DNA of 64,000 nucleotides from Erysipelotrichaceae bacterium (GCA_017405785.1 JAFQZR010000030.1:1-64000), one strand, 5' to 3'; counted from the stretch's first letter, positions 54,708 to 63,245 are shown. The notes: generated from the letters alone by a model not told the origin. Numbers and translations are program-made.

Positions 54708-55031
54708 TCAAATACCTCTCTGATATAGTGTGAACTCCTTCTGTCCGACATGCTGCATGGCATCGATGACCACATTCTCATCAGTATCGAAGATCCTGTT
54801 CACACTGGCCAGCAGGTGTTGGAAATCCGGATGCAGGATGCCCATTATGTAGAACTCCTGATCCGTTTCAAATACAAGAAAAACCGTCTGATTAAGCAGC
54901 ATCTGACTTGTGGTCATGATGAATATCTTCTTAATCTCTTTTAAAGGATGCAGATACAGTTCGTCCCCGCAATCCACTATCAGACGGTCATTATAAAGTA
55001 TTATTGTTTCTTTTTTATTTATCAGCTTCAT
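54708..55031 (-). CDS. Unknown small protein heading the GlpA-like unit
   Basis: 107 residues, no signal or membrane helix. Alternating hydrophobic strands (ETIILYNDRLIVDCGDELYL, KKIFIMTTSQMLLNQ, TVFLVFETDQEFYIMG) then a short helix (FQHLLASVNRIFD) suggest a PH-like or similar beta-barrel with C-terminal helix; this is my reading, not a family match. The stop lies 3 bases before the GlpA-like start, so it is coupled. Confidence 0.7.
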   Translation of the reverse strand: MKLINKKETIILYNDRLIVDCGDELYLHPLKEIKKIFIMTTSQMLLNQTVFLVFETDQEFYIMGILHPDFQHLLASVNRIFDTDENVVIDAMQHVGQKEFTLYQRGI

Positions 55032-55073
55032 ACTTTAAATATACCACAAATATGGAGCCAATGATTACCCGTT

Positions 55074-55718
55074 TTACAGGAGAATGTCCATCAGTTTACG
55101 ATAGTCATCAACTATGATGTCGGCCCTGCTCTGGTCATAATGATACTGTGGATCATAATGGCCTACAACCGTACATCCGGCTCTTTTACCGGCTTCAATA
55201 CCGAAGGCTGAATCTTCCACTACCACTGATTCTTCCGGCTTTACACCCAATACATCCATGGCGTTGAGATAGATGGTCGGATCAGGCTTGCCTACCGGCA
55301 GATCATGACCGGAAATGACATAATCGATATACTGAGCAATTTCACCATCCTCCAATGCCTGCTGAACATATGAAGGAGAAGAGGCTGAACATACCGCTGT
55401 CTTATAGCCCCGCTTTTTAAGAGCTTCCAGCATTTCGGTTACATAAGGATATTTTACTTCCCGGAAAGGAGGTCTCTTTGCCGGCAGATGGGCAGTCAGT
55501 CTGTTGAACTCCCTGATTCCTCCGTAATCTTTTAACAGTTCATCAGCCCGCCGGTCAAAATCTTCCTGAGACTTGCCAGCCCAGGACAGGATCACATCAA
55601 AAGGCAGATGTATTCCGACTGCTTCGCCGTCTTCAACCATGAATCTGGCAACCATGTATTCCGTATCAAAAAGTACTCCATCCAGATCAAATAAAACAGC
55701 TTTCTTCTTTAATTTCAT
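55074..55718 (-). CDS. HAD hydrolase, beta-phosphoglucomutase-like
   Basis: 214 residues from the ATG at 55716-55718 (longer frame to 55751 lacks a better site). Motif I AVLFDLDGVLFDTE, motif II AVCSASSPSYV, motif III lysine in DLPVGKPDPTIYL, motif IV VVVEDSAFGIEAGKRAG. The D-x-D-G-V-L-F-D-T-E start and cap are of the PGM/phosphatase subfamily; substrate could be a sugar phosphate. Divergent from the SIS gene. Confidence 0.9.
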   Translation of the reverse strand: MKLKKKAVLFDLDGVLFDTEYMVARFMVEDGEAVGIHLPFDVILSWAGKSQEDFDRRADELLKDYGGIREFNRLTAHLPAKRPPFREVKYPYVTEMLEALKKRGYKTAVCSASSPSYVQQALEDGEIAQYIDYVISGHDLPVGKPDPTIYLNAMDVLGVKPEESVVVEDSAFGIEAGKRAGCTVVGHYDPQYHYDQSRADIIVDDYRKLMDILL

Positions 55719-55780
55719 AATCCTTACTGAACCTTTCCGGCAATCAGGCATACCCCTTTATGCACTCTTCTGTTTCATTA

Positions 55781-55786
55781 TATAAT
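55781..55786 (+). promoter_or_regulatory. -10 element of the SIS gene
   Basis: TATAAT 35 bases before the ATG of the SIS gene; AGGAG follows at 55808-55812. The -35 is unclear. Confidence 0.45.
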
Positions 55787-55820
55787 CTTTTATAGAGAAA
55801 AGCACTCAGGAGACAATACT

Positions 55821-56942
55821 ATGGAAAGAGAACTTCTAATTGCGCAGATGATCCGCGAAGTCAGCACCCAGGGCAAAAAGAACATCAAAAACGCCAGAGA
55901 ACTGACAAGATCATTAACCGATGTCTATCTTAAAAACAACTATCAGGACATTACCATCGTAGCCTGCGGTTCCAGTTACAATGGATCCGTATGCGGCAGA
56001 ACCTTCATGGAAAAGGTTCTCAAACGCAAGGTGCGTGTCCTGTCCCCGGAAAACTTTGAATTCTATGACAATCTTATCTATGACGATGAGATGTTATGTG
56101 TGGTATCCTTCTCAGGAGCCAGCACCAATTCCATCAGCGCCTTACAGAAGATCAATGCCATGGGCAGACGTTCCATCGGCATCACCGGTTATCCGGAAAG
56201 TGACTTCAAGTACATCGCCGATCTGACCATTGAATACGGTTTAAACGGTGAAGATGAGCCTTATGAAACCAAGGGTGTTACCTTACTGGCCCTGTACTTC
56301 ATGTTATTTGCTCTGGAAGCTGCCTTACGGCGCGGCACTGTTACAGAAGCAGAATATGACAGTTATCATCAGGAAATGTTACAGTGCATGAACGGACATG
56401 ATGAAGTCATGAACAGCACCACTGCTTTCGTAAAAAAACACCGCATACCGTTAATAGGCATGCAGTCAGTTACATTTGTCGGTACAGGAGCAGGTTATGC
56501 CTTATCACTGGAAGCCAAACTCAAGTTCGGTGAACTGCTGAAGATCAACACCGATGCTCACGAACTGGAAGAATACATTCACGGTCCATCAATCAAACTG
56601 CAGCCTGGCCAGGTTGTCTTCTATCTGGATTCCAGCGAAAAGACCCGTGACAGAACAGTTCAGATCTATGAAGCAAGCAAGGTCATTACTCCATTTGCCT
56701 TCCTGTTAACACCTGATCGGAATATTACAGGTGACAATGTCTTCCATCTGCCTTTAAAGGCTGATGATACACTGCTTCCGTTATATGCCCTGGTATTCTA
56801 CCAGCAGGCAGTTCATGATCTGACTTACATGCGTCACTGTTTCGCTGAGACCGAGCTGTACAGAACCTTCTCATCAATGGTTCCTATCAAGTCAGACAAG
56901 TATAACAAGAGTTACTTTGAAAAACTGAAGACAACATTCTAA
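55821..56942 (+). CDS. SIS-domain sugar-phosphate isomerase/deaminase
   Basis: 373 residues with two SIS domains: ITIVACGSSYNGSVCGRTFM and VSFSGASTNSISALQKI in the first, TFVGTGAGYALSLEAKLKFGE and DAHELEEYIHGPSIKLQP in the second. The Glu and His-containing ELEEYIHGP signature matches the isomerase half of GlmS, and of FrlB/AgaS-type enzymes without a glutaminase domain. It probably acts on an amino- or glycated-sugar phosphate. Confidence 0.88.
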   Translation: MERELLIAQMIREVSTQGKKNIKNARELTRSLTDVYLKNNYQDITIVACGSSYNGSVCGRTFMEKVLKRKVRVLSPENFEFYDNLIYDDEMLCVVSFSGASTNSISALQKINAMGRRSIGITGYPESDFKYIADLTIEYGLNGEDEPYETKGVTLLALYFMLFALEAALRRGTVTEAEYDSYHQEMLQCMNGHDEVMNSTTAFVKKHRIPLIGMQSVTFVGTGAGYALSLEAKLKFGELLKINTDAHELEEYIHGPSIKLQPGQVVFYLDSSEKTRDRTVQIYEASKVITPFAFLLTPDRNITGDNVFHLPLKADDTLLPLYALVFYQQAVHDLTYMRHCFAETELYRTFSSMVPIKSDKYNKSYFEKLKTTF

Positions 56943-56951
56943 ACAAAAAGA

Positions 56952-56983
56952 AAAGTGTAATGTTCAATAACATTTACACTTTT
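56952..56983. terminator. Bidirectional terminator between SIS and anti-sigma genes
   Basis: Stem AAAGTGTAA... with ...TTTACACTTT (about 56952-56983) with a small bulge, U-rich on both strands, in the 45-base gap between convergent genes. Confidence 0.8.
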
Positions 56984-56987
56984 TTCT

Positions 56988-57602
56988 TTACTCAATTCCC
57001 TTGGTTATTTCCAGAGCTTCCTCAAAACTGTATTCATGAATGAAGCTTACTATGTAACTGTATGTATCATTTGACCATAAAGCATACATGGCAACCCCAT
57101 CATTACCCAGGATCTCTACTGATCTGTCAGCATAATCATAGATATGCCCTTCATTGCAGGATGGCAGATTCCATGCTTCAGGAGGATCTGTCAGTCTGGC
57201 TTTTCTTACGGCATACATGCCTTCTCCGCTTTCAGAGACATACAGTTCTGTTCTGACATTGTCATTGTCATCTTCTATTACCCGAGAGACTGATTCTTCC
57301 TGCAGCATATAACTCTGTCCATCTGTCTTGCTGTCTGACACTTTTTCAATATTGTTATTGAAGATCTGAATAGACTGATCATCTGTAGCTGATGGTGCCG
57401 TCATGTTGTCACTCATTCCTTTTTTATAAAAATCAGCCAATGATATATATACAAAACTCATTACCAGAACAAAGGCAGCTGCCGATGCATATCTGAGGAC
57501 AGTACCGCGATTGAAACTGAATAACGGTTTTTTTCTGACAGCTTCCATTATGTACTCATCATCAATATCGTTTATGGCCTTTATCAGGTCGGTATTCTTC
57601 AT
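56988..57602 (-). CDS. Putative membrane anti-sigma factor
   Basis: 204 residues. A short cytoplasmic part (LIKAINDIDDEYIMEAV) precedes one helix (YASAAAFVLVMSFVYISLA), then an extracytoplasmic domain ending in GNDGVAMYALWSNDTYSYIVS, then a helix EEALEITKGIE. That last pattern resembles DUF4367-type domains of anti-sigma factors. The start overlaps the ECF sigma gene by 4 bases (ATGA), the classical sigma/anti-sigma arrangement. Confidence 0.8.
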   Translation of the reverse strand: MKNTDLIKAINDIDDEYIMEAVRKKPLFSFNRGTVLRYASAAAFVLVMSFVYISLADFYKKGMSDNMTAPSATDDQSIQIFNNNIEKVSDSKTDGQSYMLQEESVSRVIEDDNDNVRTELYVSESGEGMYAVRKARLTDPPEAWNLPSCNEGHIYDYADRSVEILGNDGVAMYALWSNDTYSYIVSFIHEYSFEEALEITKGIE

Positions 57603-58159
57603 ATTTCGTAGCCCTCCTTCCTCAGATAATCTTTCAGATAGTTTCTGGTTCTTAACAGTGACATCTTCACTTTTCCCGGGGTAATGTGATACCGCCAGGC
57701 TATTTCATTAACCGAAGACATGTACCAGTATCTTCTGACGAAGATTTTTCTGGCTTCTGCGTCTATGGTACCTAAGAAGCGGTTGATCGTATCCGTAAGA
57801 ACTGAAAGATCTAGGTGCTGCTGAACATCTGATTCATGTCCCAGCACTTCACTTAATTCATCCAGACACAGCCGTGTCTGATTACTGCCTCTTTTCTGTG
57901 CGTTCATTTTCTCATACATGTTCAAGGCCAGATTTCTTGTGATCTTTCCCAGGTAGGCTCCCAGGTTCTCAGGGCGGTTAGGAGGAATGCTCTGCCAGGC
58001 CCTGATCCAGGTATCGTTAACGCATTCTTCGGTGTCCTCACGATTAAAGAGGATATTACGGGCAATTGTACCGCAATACTTTCCATACTTTAATTCGCTC
58101 TGGGCAATGGCGTTTTCATCCCTGTCCCAGTAAAGTTCCACAATTTCGAAATCTTCCAT
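57599..58159 (-). CDS. ECF-type RNA polymerase sigma factor
   Basis: 186 residues. Region 2 contains YGTIARNILFNREDTEECVND-type sequence (ILFNREDTEECVNDTWI) and region 4 is a HTH (YMSSVNEIAWRYHITPGKVK, then MSLLRTRNYLKDYL). It should direct transcription of the cassette and other genes. It follows the lipoprotein gene by 2 bases. Confidence 0.93.
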   Translation of the reverse strand: MEDFEIVELYWDRDENAIAQSELKYGKYCGTIARNILFNREDTEECVNDTWIRAWQSIPPNRPENLGAYLGKITRNLALNMYEKMNAQKRGSNQTRLCLDELSEVLGHESDVQQHLDLSVLTDTINRFLGTIDAEARKIFVRRYWYMSSVNEIAWRYHITPGKVKMSLLRTRNYLKDYLRKEGYEI

Positions 58160-58161
58160 TT

Positions 58162-58644
58162 TTACCTGATCAGTGCTTTAAGCTCCTTCATCTTTTCCAG
58201 TGATACCGGTGTTTCAACGGTAATGGCGTAACTGTAATTGCCTTCTGTCCATTCTGCAACACTGTATTTTCCGTCGTTTCCCTTGATTGTCAGACTGCCG
58301 TCTTCCTTGATATCAGCGTATTCATTGTAATCGCCACTGATTGGATCGCTGCCGACAGCTTTTCTGATTCTGGCTGTTTCATTGCCATTGCCGTCAAGAC
58401 AGATTATCTCGATCATCTGATCTGCCATGGCTCTGTAATGATAGCTGACACAGCCGTTGAAGTTTTCCGGCAGAGTCAGTTCAAATCCTGCTTTGTCCTG
58501 AACAGCCAGCAGACTATCTTCATCGGTAAACGGATTGGGGATCTGCACGTTCGGTGTTATGACCTCCTCACCTTTATCTTCAGTGCATCCAGCGATTAAT
58601 ACTATGGTCAATGCCAATAAGGTAAATATAACTAACTTTTTCAT
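58162..58644 (-). CDS. Lipoprotein of the ECF sigma cassette
   Basis: 160 residues. Lipobox LIAGC. The mature domain ends NDGKYSVAEWTEGNYSYAIT, then VETPVSLEKMKELKALIR; this parallels the C-terminus of the anti-sigma protein two genes downstream (GNDGVAMYALWSNDTYSYIVS ...). Both look DUF4367-like. First gene in the unit lipoprotein-sigma-anti-sigma. Confidence 0.8.
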   Translation of the reverse strand: MKKLVIFTLLALTIVLIAGCTEDKGEEVITPNVQIPNPFTDEDSLLAVQDKAGFELTLPENFNGCVSYHYRAMADQMIEIICLDGNGNETARIRKAVGSDPISGDYNEYADIKEDGSLTIKGNDGKYSVAEWTEGNYSYAITVETPVSLEKMKELKALIR

Positions 58645-58674
58645 TTACTTACTCCTTACACCTCTATAGACAGA

Positions 58675-58712
58675 GAAAAAACCTCTGCGGTCACAAAAAC
58701 AGAGATTTTTTC
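58675..58712 (-). terminator. Terminator after ald
   Basis: AAAAACCTCTG / CAGAGATTTTTT arms (about 58675-58687 with 58700-58712) around a 12-base loop; one mismatch; U-rich on the minus strand after the stem. Confidence 0.6.
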
Positions 58713-58730
58713 TGTTCAGATATTATTATA

Positions 58731-59843
58731 TCAAATCAGTTCCTTAATATCTGTATATGAATAATCAAATGCTTCAGCTACATGCTTGTAGGTGATCTTT
58801 CCGTCATAGGTATTGACGGCTGAGCAGATCACATCGCTCTTGCGGCAGGCTGCTTCCAGACCTTCCTTGGCAATCATCAGTCCATATCTTAATGTAGCGT
58901 TGGTTAAGGCTATGGTGCTGGTTCTCGGTACGGCACCAGGCATGTTGCCTACACAGTAGTGAACGATGCTGTCCTTAATATATATCGGATCGTCATGTGT
59001 TGTCATATGGGAAGTTTCACCGCAGCCGCCCTGGTCGATCGCGACGTCAACAAATACAGCACCCGGTTTCATTTCCTTCAGATACTTTTCCTTGAACAGC
59101 TTAGGTGTGATGGCACCCGGAATCAGAACGGCACCGACAACCAGATCAGCTTCCGTAACAGCCCTTTCAATGTTGACATCATTGGAAACCATGGTCTGGA
59201 TCCTTGAGCCAAACAGATCATCCAGATATTCAAGTCTCTTCAGATTGATATCGAAGATCGTAACATCAGCGCCCATGCCCACGGCGATCTTGCAGGCATT
59301 GGTGCCAACCGTACCGCCGCCGATAATAACTACTTTGGCTTTCGGTGTTCCCGGTACTCCCGCCAACAGAACCCCTTCACCGCCGAATCTCTTTTCCAGA
59401 TACTTGGCACCTTCCTGAATGGAAAGTCTGCCGGCAATCTGGCTCATCGGTACCAGTAACGGCAAGGATCGGTCTTTTTCCTGTAAGGTCTCATAAGCCA
59501 CACCCTTGATCTTACCTTCCAGTAAGGCATCGGTCTGAACCTGATCAGCCGCCAGATGCAGATAGGTGTAGAGAATAAGGCCTTCGTGGAATAACGGATA
59601 TTCCGGAGGTAACGGTTCCTTAACCTTTACCATCATTTCAACGGTATCCCAGACTTCCTTTGCCGTGTCAAGCATTACAGCTCCGGCTCTTCTGTATTCA
59701 CCATCGGTAAATCCCGAGCCCAGTCCGGCTCCTTTTTCAATGTAGACTTCATGACCGGCAGCCACATAGGCAGCCACATTATCAGGTGTCAGACCTACTC
59801 TGAATTCATTGTTCTTGATTTCCTTTACACTTCCAACTCTCAT
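58731..59843 (-). CDS. ald: Alanine dehydrogenase
   Basis: 370 residues. GSVKEIKNNEFRVGLTPDNV at the start (pyruvate site Arg and Lys), EPLPPEYPLFHEGLILYTYL with catalytic His, NAD fold VVIIGGGTVGTNACKIAVGM, and DVAIDQGGCGETS. It interconverts L-alanine and pyruvate with NAD and ammonia. AGGAGG precedes the ATG. Confidence 0.97.
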   Translation of the reverse strand: MRVGSVKEIKNNEFRVGLTPDNVAAYVAAGHEVYIEKGAGLGSGFTDGEYRRAGAVMLDTAKEVWDTVEMMVKVKEPLPPEYPLFHEGLILYTYLHLAADQVQTDALLEGKIKGVAYETLQEKDRSLPLLVPMSQIAGRLSIQEGAKYLEKRFGGEGVLLAGVPGTPKAKVVIIGGGTVGTNACKIAVGMGADVTIFDINLKRLEYLDDLFGSRIQTMVSNDVNIERAVTEADLVVGAVLIPGAITPKLFKEKYLKEMKPGAVFVDVAIDQGGCGETSHMTTHDDPIYIKDSIVHYCVGNMPGAVPRTSTIALTNATLRYGLMIAKEGLEAACRKSDVICSAVNTYDGKITYKHVAEAFDYSYTDIKELI

Positions 59844-59881
59844 ATATCCTCCTGTATCAAAGAAAAGAAAACCCGTGTTTT

Positions 59882-59887
59882 ATTATA
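59882..59887 (-). promoter_or_regulatory. -10 element of ald
   Basis: TATAAT on the minus strand (59882-59887), 39 bases before the ald ATG. Confidence 0.4.
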
Positions 59888-59936
59888 TGATTGTATGTAT
59901 TTCCACACTTTCATTATAACACAGGCATGCTTATCC

Positions 59937-60455
59937 CTAAAGGTGTTCCAGATAGTATCTTAAGGCCATGGCATCACGGCGCTGAACCAGTTTATCAACC
60001 TTATGCTCAGCTCTGTTATCCAGCCAGTCCAGGGCTTCATCAGGATAAAGCCAGACTATCTCACTGATCAGTTCCTGTTCTTCTTCCGTACGATGAGTTT
60101 CCTTACTATCCATAGTATTTACTTTACAGTGGAAGAATGAAGAACAGGTTATTCTCTGTATGATGTTATAGGCATCAAGTATTGTTCCCACATATTTACA
60201 GGACAGAACTTCAAATCCGGCTTCTTCCCCTATTTCTCTTTTAATGGTTTCCTGCAGGGTCTCACCTTCCTCAAGCCCTCCACCCACAGTTTCCAGATGA
60301 TCTCTTTCACCAAAGAGATCTTCACCGGTTATATGCAGAAAGCCAAACTGACCTTTTTCGTTTTCCATTAAGGCGCGGGCAGTATAACGTATATGCGTAT
60401 ATCCGTTAAACTCATACTGATCATCATCAAGTCTTCCTATTTCAATTACTTCCAT
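59937..60455 (-). CDS. NUDIX hydrolase
   Basis: 172 residues with an intact Nudix box GGGLEEGETLQETIKREIGE EAGFEV (GX5EX7REUXEEXGU). It hydrolyses a nucleotide diphosphate linked to another group; substrate unknown. The C-terminal half shows EEEQELISEIVWLYPDEAL. Divergent from the RluA gene. Confidence 0.93.
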   Translation of the reverse strand: MEVIEIGRLDDDQYEFNGYTHIRYTARALMENEKGQFGFLHITGEDLFGERDHLETVGGGLEEGETLQETIKREIGEEAGFEVLSCKYVGTILDAYNIIQRITCSSFFHCKVNTMDSKETHRTEEEQELISEIVWLYPDEALDWLDNRAEHKVDKLVQRRDAMALRYYLEHL

Positions 60456-60520
60456 AGTTCTTCACCTGTCATTCTTTACATCATAATTATATAACATATT
60501 CGAATATATTTACTTTGCGC

Positions 60521-60549
60521 TTGTTAGTTTCACATTTGGAAAATATAAT
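60521..60549 (+). promoter_or_regulatory. Strong sigma-A promoter giving a probable leaderless RluA mRNA
   Basis: TTGTTA (60521-60526), 17 bases, TATAAT (60544-60549). The ATG begins at 60556, only 6 bases after the -10, where transcription would normally start. There is no Shine-Dalgarno sequence between. Confidence 0.75.
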
Positions 60550-60555
60550 CTATTT

Positions 60556-61443
60556 ATGAATTACACATTTAAGGACGGAAAGCTTAACCTGATGATCGAT
60601 AAGGAAATCAATCTGGCAGATCTGCTGGAGGATTTAGGCATTTCCCGTAAGAACAGGTATCTTCTGATCAGTGAAGGAAAGCTGTTTCTCAATAATGAAC
60701 AGCTGAAAAATACCGACATTAACATGAAGAGAAATGATAAGCTGTCCTTTGTGATTGACCCAATGGAACCGGACTATAAACCCGATGATAAGGAGTGTAC
60801 AGTCGTCTGGGAGGATGATCTCATCTATATCGTTTCCAAACCGGCCGGCATCATCGTTCATGATGAACAGAACTCCCTGGCCAACCAGGCTGCCCGTTAT
60901 CTGCTGAATCATGACATCAAGGCTCCTGTCAGATACATACATCGCCTTGATAAGGAAACTTACGGGCTCGTCATGTTCTGTAAGATCCCGTTATTTCAGC
61001 CGTACTTTGACCGCCGGCTGGAAGATAGACAGATCAACAGAACCTATCTGGCTATAGCCAAAGGCAAAGGTAAGGCAGGTACGAAGTTCACCTTTAATGA
61101 AAAGATCGGTTCGGACCGCCATGTTAACAATCGCTTCCGTGTTTCCAAAACCGGCAAGGAAGCCATTACCAAGGCAGAGATACTCGATGTAAAGGATGAC
61201 CTGTTACTGTTCAGATGCCGTCTTTTATCCGGCAGAACCCATCAGATCAGAGTTCATCTTTCATATCACGGTTTCCCGATCGTCAACGATGAAATATACG
61301 GGGTAAGATCCGATAAGCTCACCGGCATGGGACTTTGGGCTTATAAGCTGGATTTCATTCACCCATTCACTCACAGAAAAATCACTGTCAGGGACATTGA
61401 TAACCCTGATTTCGCCATGTTTACAGAAAGGCAGGCATTATGA
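60556..61443 (+). CDS. RluA-family pseudouridine synthase
   Basis: 295 residues. An S4-like N-terminal domain (SRKNRYLLISEGKLFLNNEQ) precedes the catalytic core VRYIHRLDKETYGLVMF with Asp, then SGRTHQIRVHLSYHGFPIVND. It isomerises uridine in rRNA or tRNA. The predicted start codon coincides with the expected transcription start. The last 4 bases overlap the next gene. Confidence 0.93.
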   Translation: MNYTFKDGKLNLMIDKEINLADLLEDLGISRKNRYLLISEGKLFLNNEQLKNTDINMKRNDKLSFVIDPMEPDYKPDDKECTVVWEDDLIYIVSKPAGIIVHDEQNSLANQAARYLLNHDIKAPVRYIHRLDKETYGLVMFCKIPLFQPYFDRRLEDRQINRTYLAIAKGKGKAGTKFTFNEKIGSDRHVNNRFRVSKTGKEAITKAEILDVKDDLLLFRCRLLSGRTHQIRVHLSYHGFPIVNDEIYGVRSDKLTGMGLWAYKLDFIHPFTHRKITVRDIDNPDFAMFTERQAL

Positions 61444-61934
61444 TACAGAAACTGTTTAATCTATTCTCCGTTCTGGGTGACCGTTTCGCCCTGTTCATGA
61501 TATCTCTTATTCCTCTGATCGAAGAAAGAGGAGCCATCATTTTCGGTGCTGCCCGCAAGATGCCATGGTATGAAGTATTGCCGATATGTATTGTATCAAA
61601 CATGTTGCCGGTACCTTTCCTGCTGGTTTTCGGCATGAAGATCGTCAGATATCTGAAAACAACCAAGACCTTTGGCCCTTTCTTTACCAGATATGAAGAA
61701 AAACTGCATGCCAAGGGCGATGCAGTCAAGAAGTACGGATTCTTTGCCTTAACCATGTTTGTCGGTATCCCGGTTCCGGGAACCGGTGCCTGGTCCGGAT
61801 CACTGGTATCAACGATTCTCGAATTTGATTTTAAAAAAGGATTTCTTTCAATCCTTTTAGGCGTCATCATGGCAGGAATCATTCTGACTTTAGCCAGCTA
61901 TGGTGTCCTGAATTTCTTAAGAATCTTTATTTAA
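61440..61934 (+). CDS. Small multi-drug export family membrane protein
   Basis: 164 residues with four or five helices: FALFMISLIPLIEERGAIIFGA, WYEVLPICIVSNMLPVPFLLV, then FALTMFVGIPVPGTGAWSGSLVST. IPLIEERGAI and GIPVPGTGAWSG are the hallmark motifs of PF06695 proteins (small multi-drug export). Function in transport is only inferred by name. ATGA overlap with the RluA gene; 8-base convergent overlap with degV at the end. Confidence 0.88.
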   Translation: MIQKLFNLFSVLGDRFALFMISLIPLIEERGAIIFGAARKMPWYEVLPICIVSNMLPVPFLLVFGMKIVRYLKTTKTFGPFFTRYEEKLHAKGDAVKKYGFFALTMFVGIPVPGTGAWSGSLVSTILEFDFKKGFLSILLGVIMAGIILTLASYGVLNFLRIFI

Positions 61935-62769
61935 CAAAATAAGCCAGGGAATAGGCTCCCGGTCCGGCATAGGAACCGACTGTGGTGCCTACTACCAGCT
62001 CTTCAACTTCCTTATCAAAATACTTATTGCCGTAATCGTTCATGAAGTTATCCATCCGGGATGATGAAGTACCGGTATAACCGCAGACATACGGCATATC
62101 CAGATCAATTTCTCCACCACAAGCCATGTAGTCATTTACTGATACATAGCTTTTTTTCAGCCCTCTGACCAACTTTATCACATCTACCTTACCGTCAGTA
62201 ATGGTGATTATCGGCTTAATGCCTAATGAATTACCGATGACACTGACTGCACCCGGTATGCGTCCGCCCTTTCTGAGGTATTCCAGGGTATCAAAGGCAG
62301 CGATTATTCTGACCTTCTTCAAAGCTTCCGTCAGTTTTTCATACATTTCCTTAACATTCAGCCCCTGATCTCTCAGCATGACCGCATACTTGACTAAAAC
62401 GGTATAACTGAAACAAAAATGACGGCTGTCAAAGACCATTACCTTATCTTCATAGTCTTCCCGGGCAATTGAAGCGCTCTGGAAACAGCCGGAAACACCT
62501 GAAGACATCGTCATGCATAATACTTCATCATATTCCTTAAGTGCTTCCTTATAAGCCCGTTCGTACTGGAACGGAGTTATCTGGCTGGTTTTCGGGAAAA
62601 CATCTTCGTTTTCCAACTTCTCATAGAACTCCGTATTGGATATGGTTACACCGTCCAGGTATTCCTGTTCTCCCAGAAGATACCTTAACGGCATGATCTG
62701 TATTCCTAATTTATTTCCTTCTTCCTGTGGGATGTCACAGGCTGAATCGCATATAATCTTAACTGTCAT
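61927..62769 (-). CDS. DegV-family fatty-acid-binding protein
   Basis: 280 residues. KIICDSACDIPQEEG at the start, EYLDGVTISNTEFYEKL, MTMSSGVSGCFQSASIA, and CGYTGTSSSRMDNFMND in the middle are DegV signatures. DegV proteins bind a fatty acid and work as the FakB subunit that presents it to the kinase FakA. Overlaps the convergent membrane gene by 8 bases. With PAI-like isomerase the window has two fatty-acid-handling genes. Confidence 0.92.
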   Translation of the reverse strand: MTVKIICDSACDIPQEEGNKLGIQIMPLRYLLGEQEYLDGVTISNTEFYEKLENEDVFPKTSQITPFQYERAYKEALKEYDEVLCMTMSSGVSGCFQSASIAREDYEDKVMVFDSRHFCFSYTVLVKYAVMLRDQGLNVKEMYEKLTEALKKVRIIAAFDTLEYLRKGGRIPGAVSVIGNSLGIKPIITITDGKVDVIKLVRGLKKSYVSVNDYMACGGEIDLDMPYVCGYTGTSSSRMDNFMNDYGNKYFDKEVEELVVGTTVGSYAGPGAYSLAYFVK

Positions 62770-62850
62770 AGTCTACCCCTTACTCAAAGTACCATTATAC
62801 TTGTTATTACGCTTAGTTGCAAAGCATCTGATACTTTATAACAAAAGAAA

Positions 62851-62870
62851 AAATCTGTTTTACCAGATTT
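62851..62870 (-). terminator. Terminator of the mfd-rqcP-divIC unit
   Basis: Stem AAATCTG / CAGATTT (62851-62857 with 62864-62870), loop of six, then TTTTTTC on the minus strand. Confidence 0.85.
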
Positions 62871-62877
62871 CTTTTTT

Positions 62878-63198
62878 TTAGTTGCCAGAACTGATAGCCG
62901 GAAGCTTATAGATCTCCTCACCTTCCTGAGTGATCAGATATTCGCCTCTGGCCCAGATCTTGACATAGTTTTCATCAAGAAGCTGTTCCTTCTGCTGCAG
63001 CAGGTGTTCCTGCTCGGATTTCAGTTCTGCCAGTTCCTTTTTGGCATCATTGATATCCGTCAACAAGGTGAACGTTGTCTCTACTTCACGGGAGATCTGC
63101 CACAGAAAATAGCCTGTACCCGCTATCATTAGCAGTGACAGGATGACTGAGAATATGATCTGTCCAACTGATTTCTTGGCTTTTTTCTTTTCTGTCAT
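62878..63198 (-). CDS. divIC: Septum formation initiator, DivIC/FtsB family
   Basis: 106 residues. Basic cytoplasmic tail (KKKAKKS), one helix (IIFSVILSLLMIAGTGYFLW) and a coiled coil (DAKKELAELKSEQEHLLQQK) followed by WARGEYLITQEGEEIYKLP, the usual DivIC end. It links FtsL and DivIB in the divisome. In other Bacillota it sits between rqcP/yabQ genes and tilS. Confidence 0.88.
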   Translation of the reverse strand: MTEKKKAKKSVGQIIFSVILSLLMIAGTGYFLWQISREVETTFTLLTDINDAKKELAELKSEQEHLLQQKEQLLDENYVKIWARGEYLITQEGEEIYKLPAISSGN

Positions 63199-63245
63199 CG
63201 TTAACCTCGTATGCTCTAATATAATACTAATTTAATTGTGAAATA

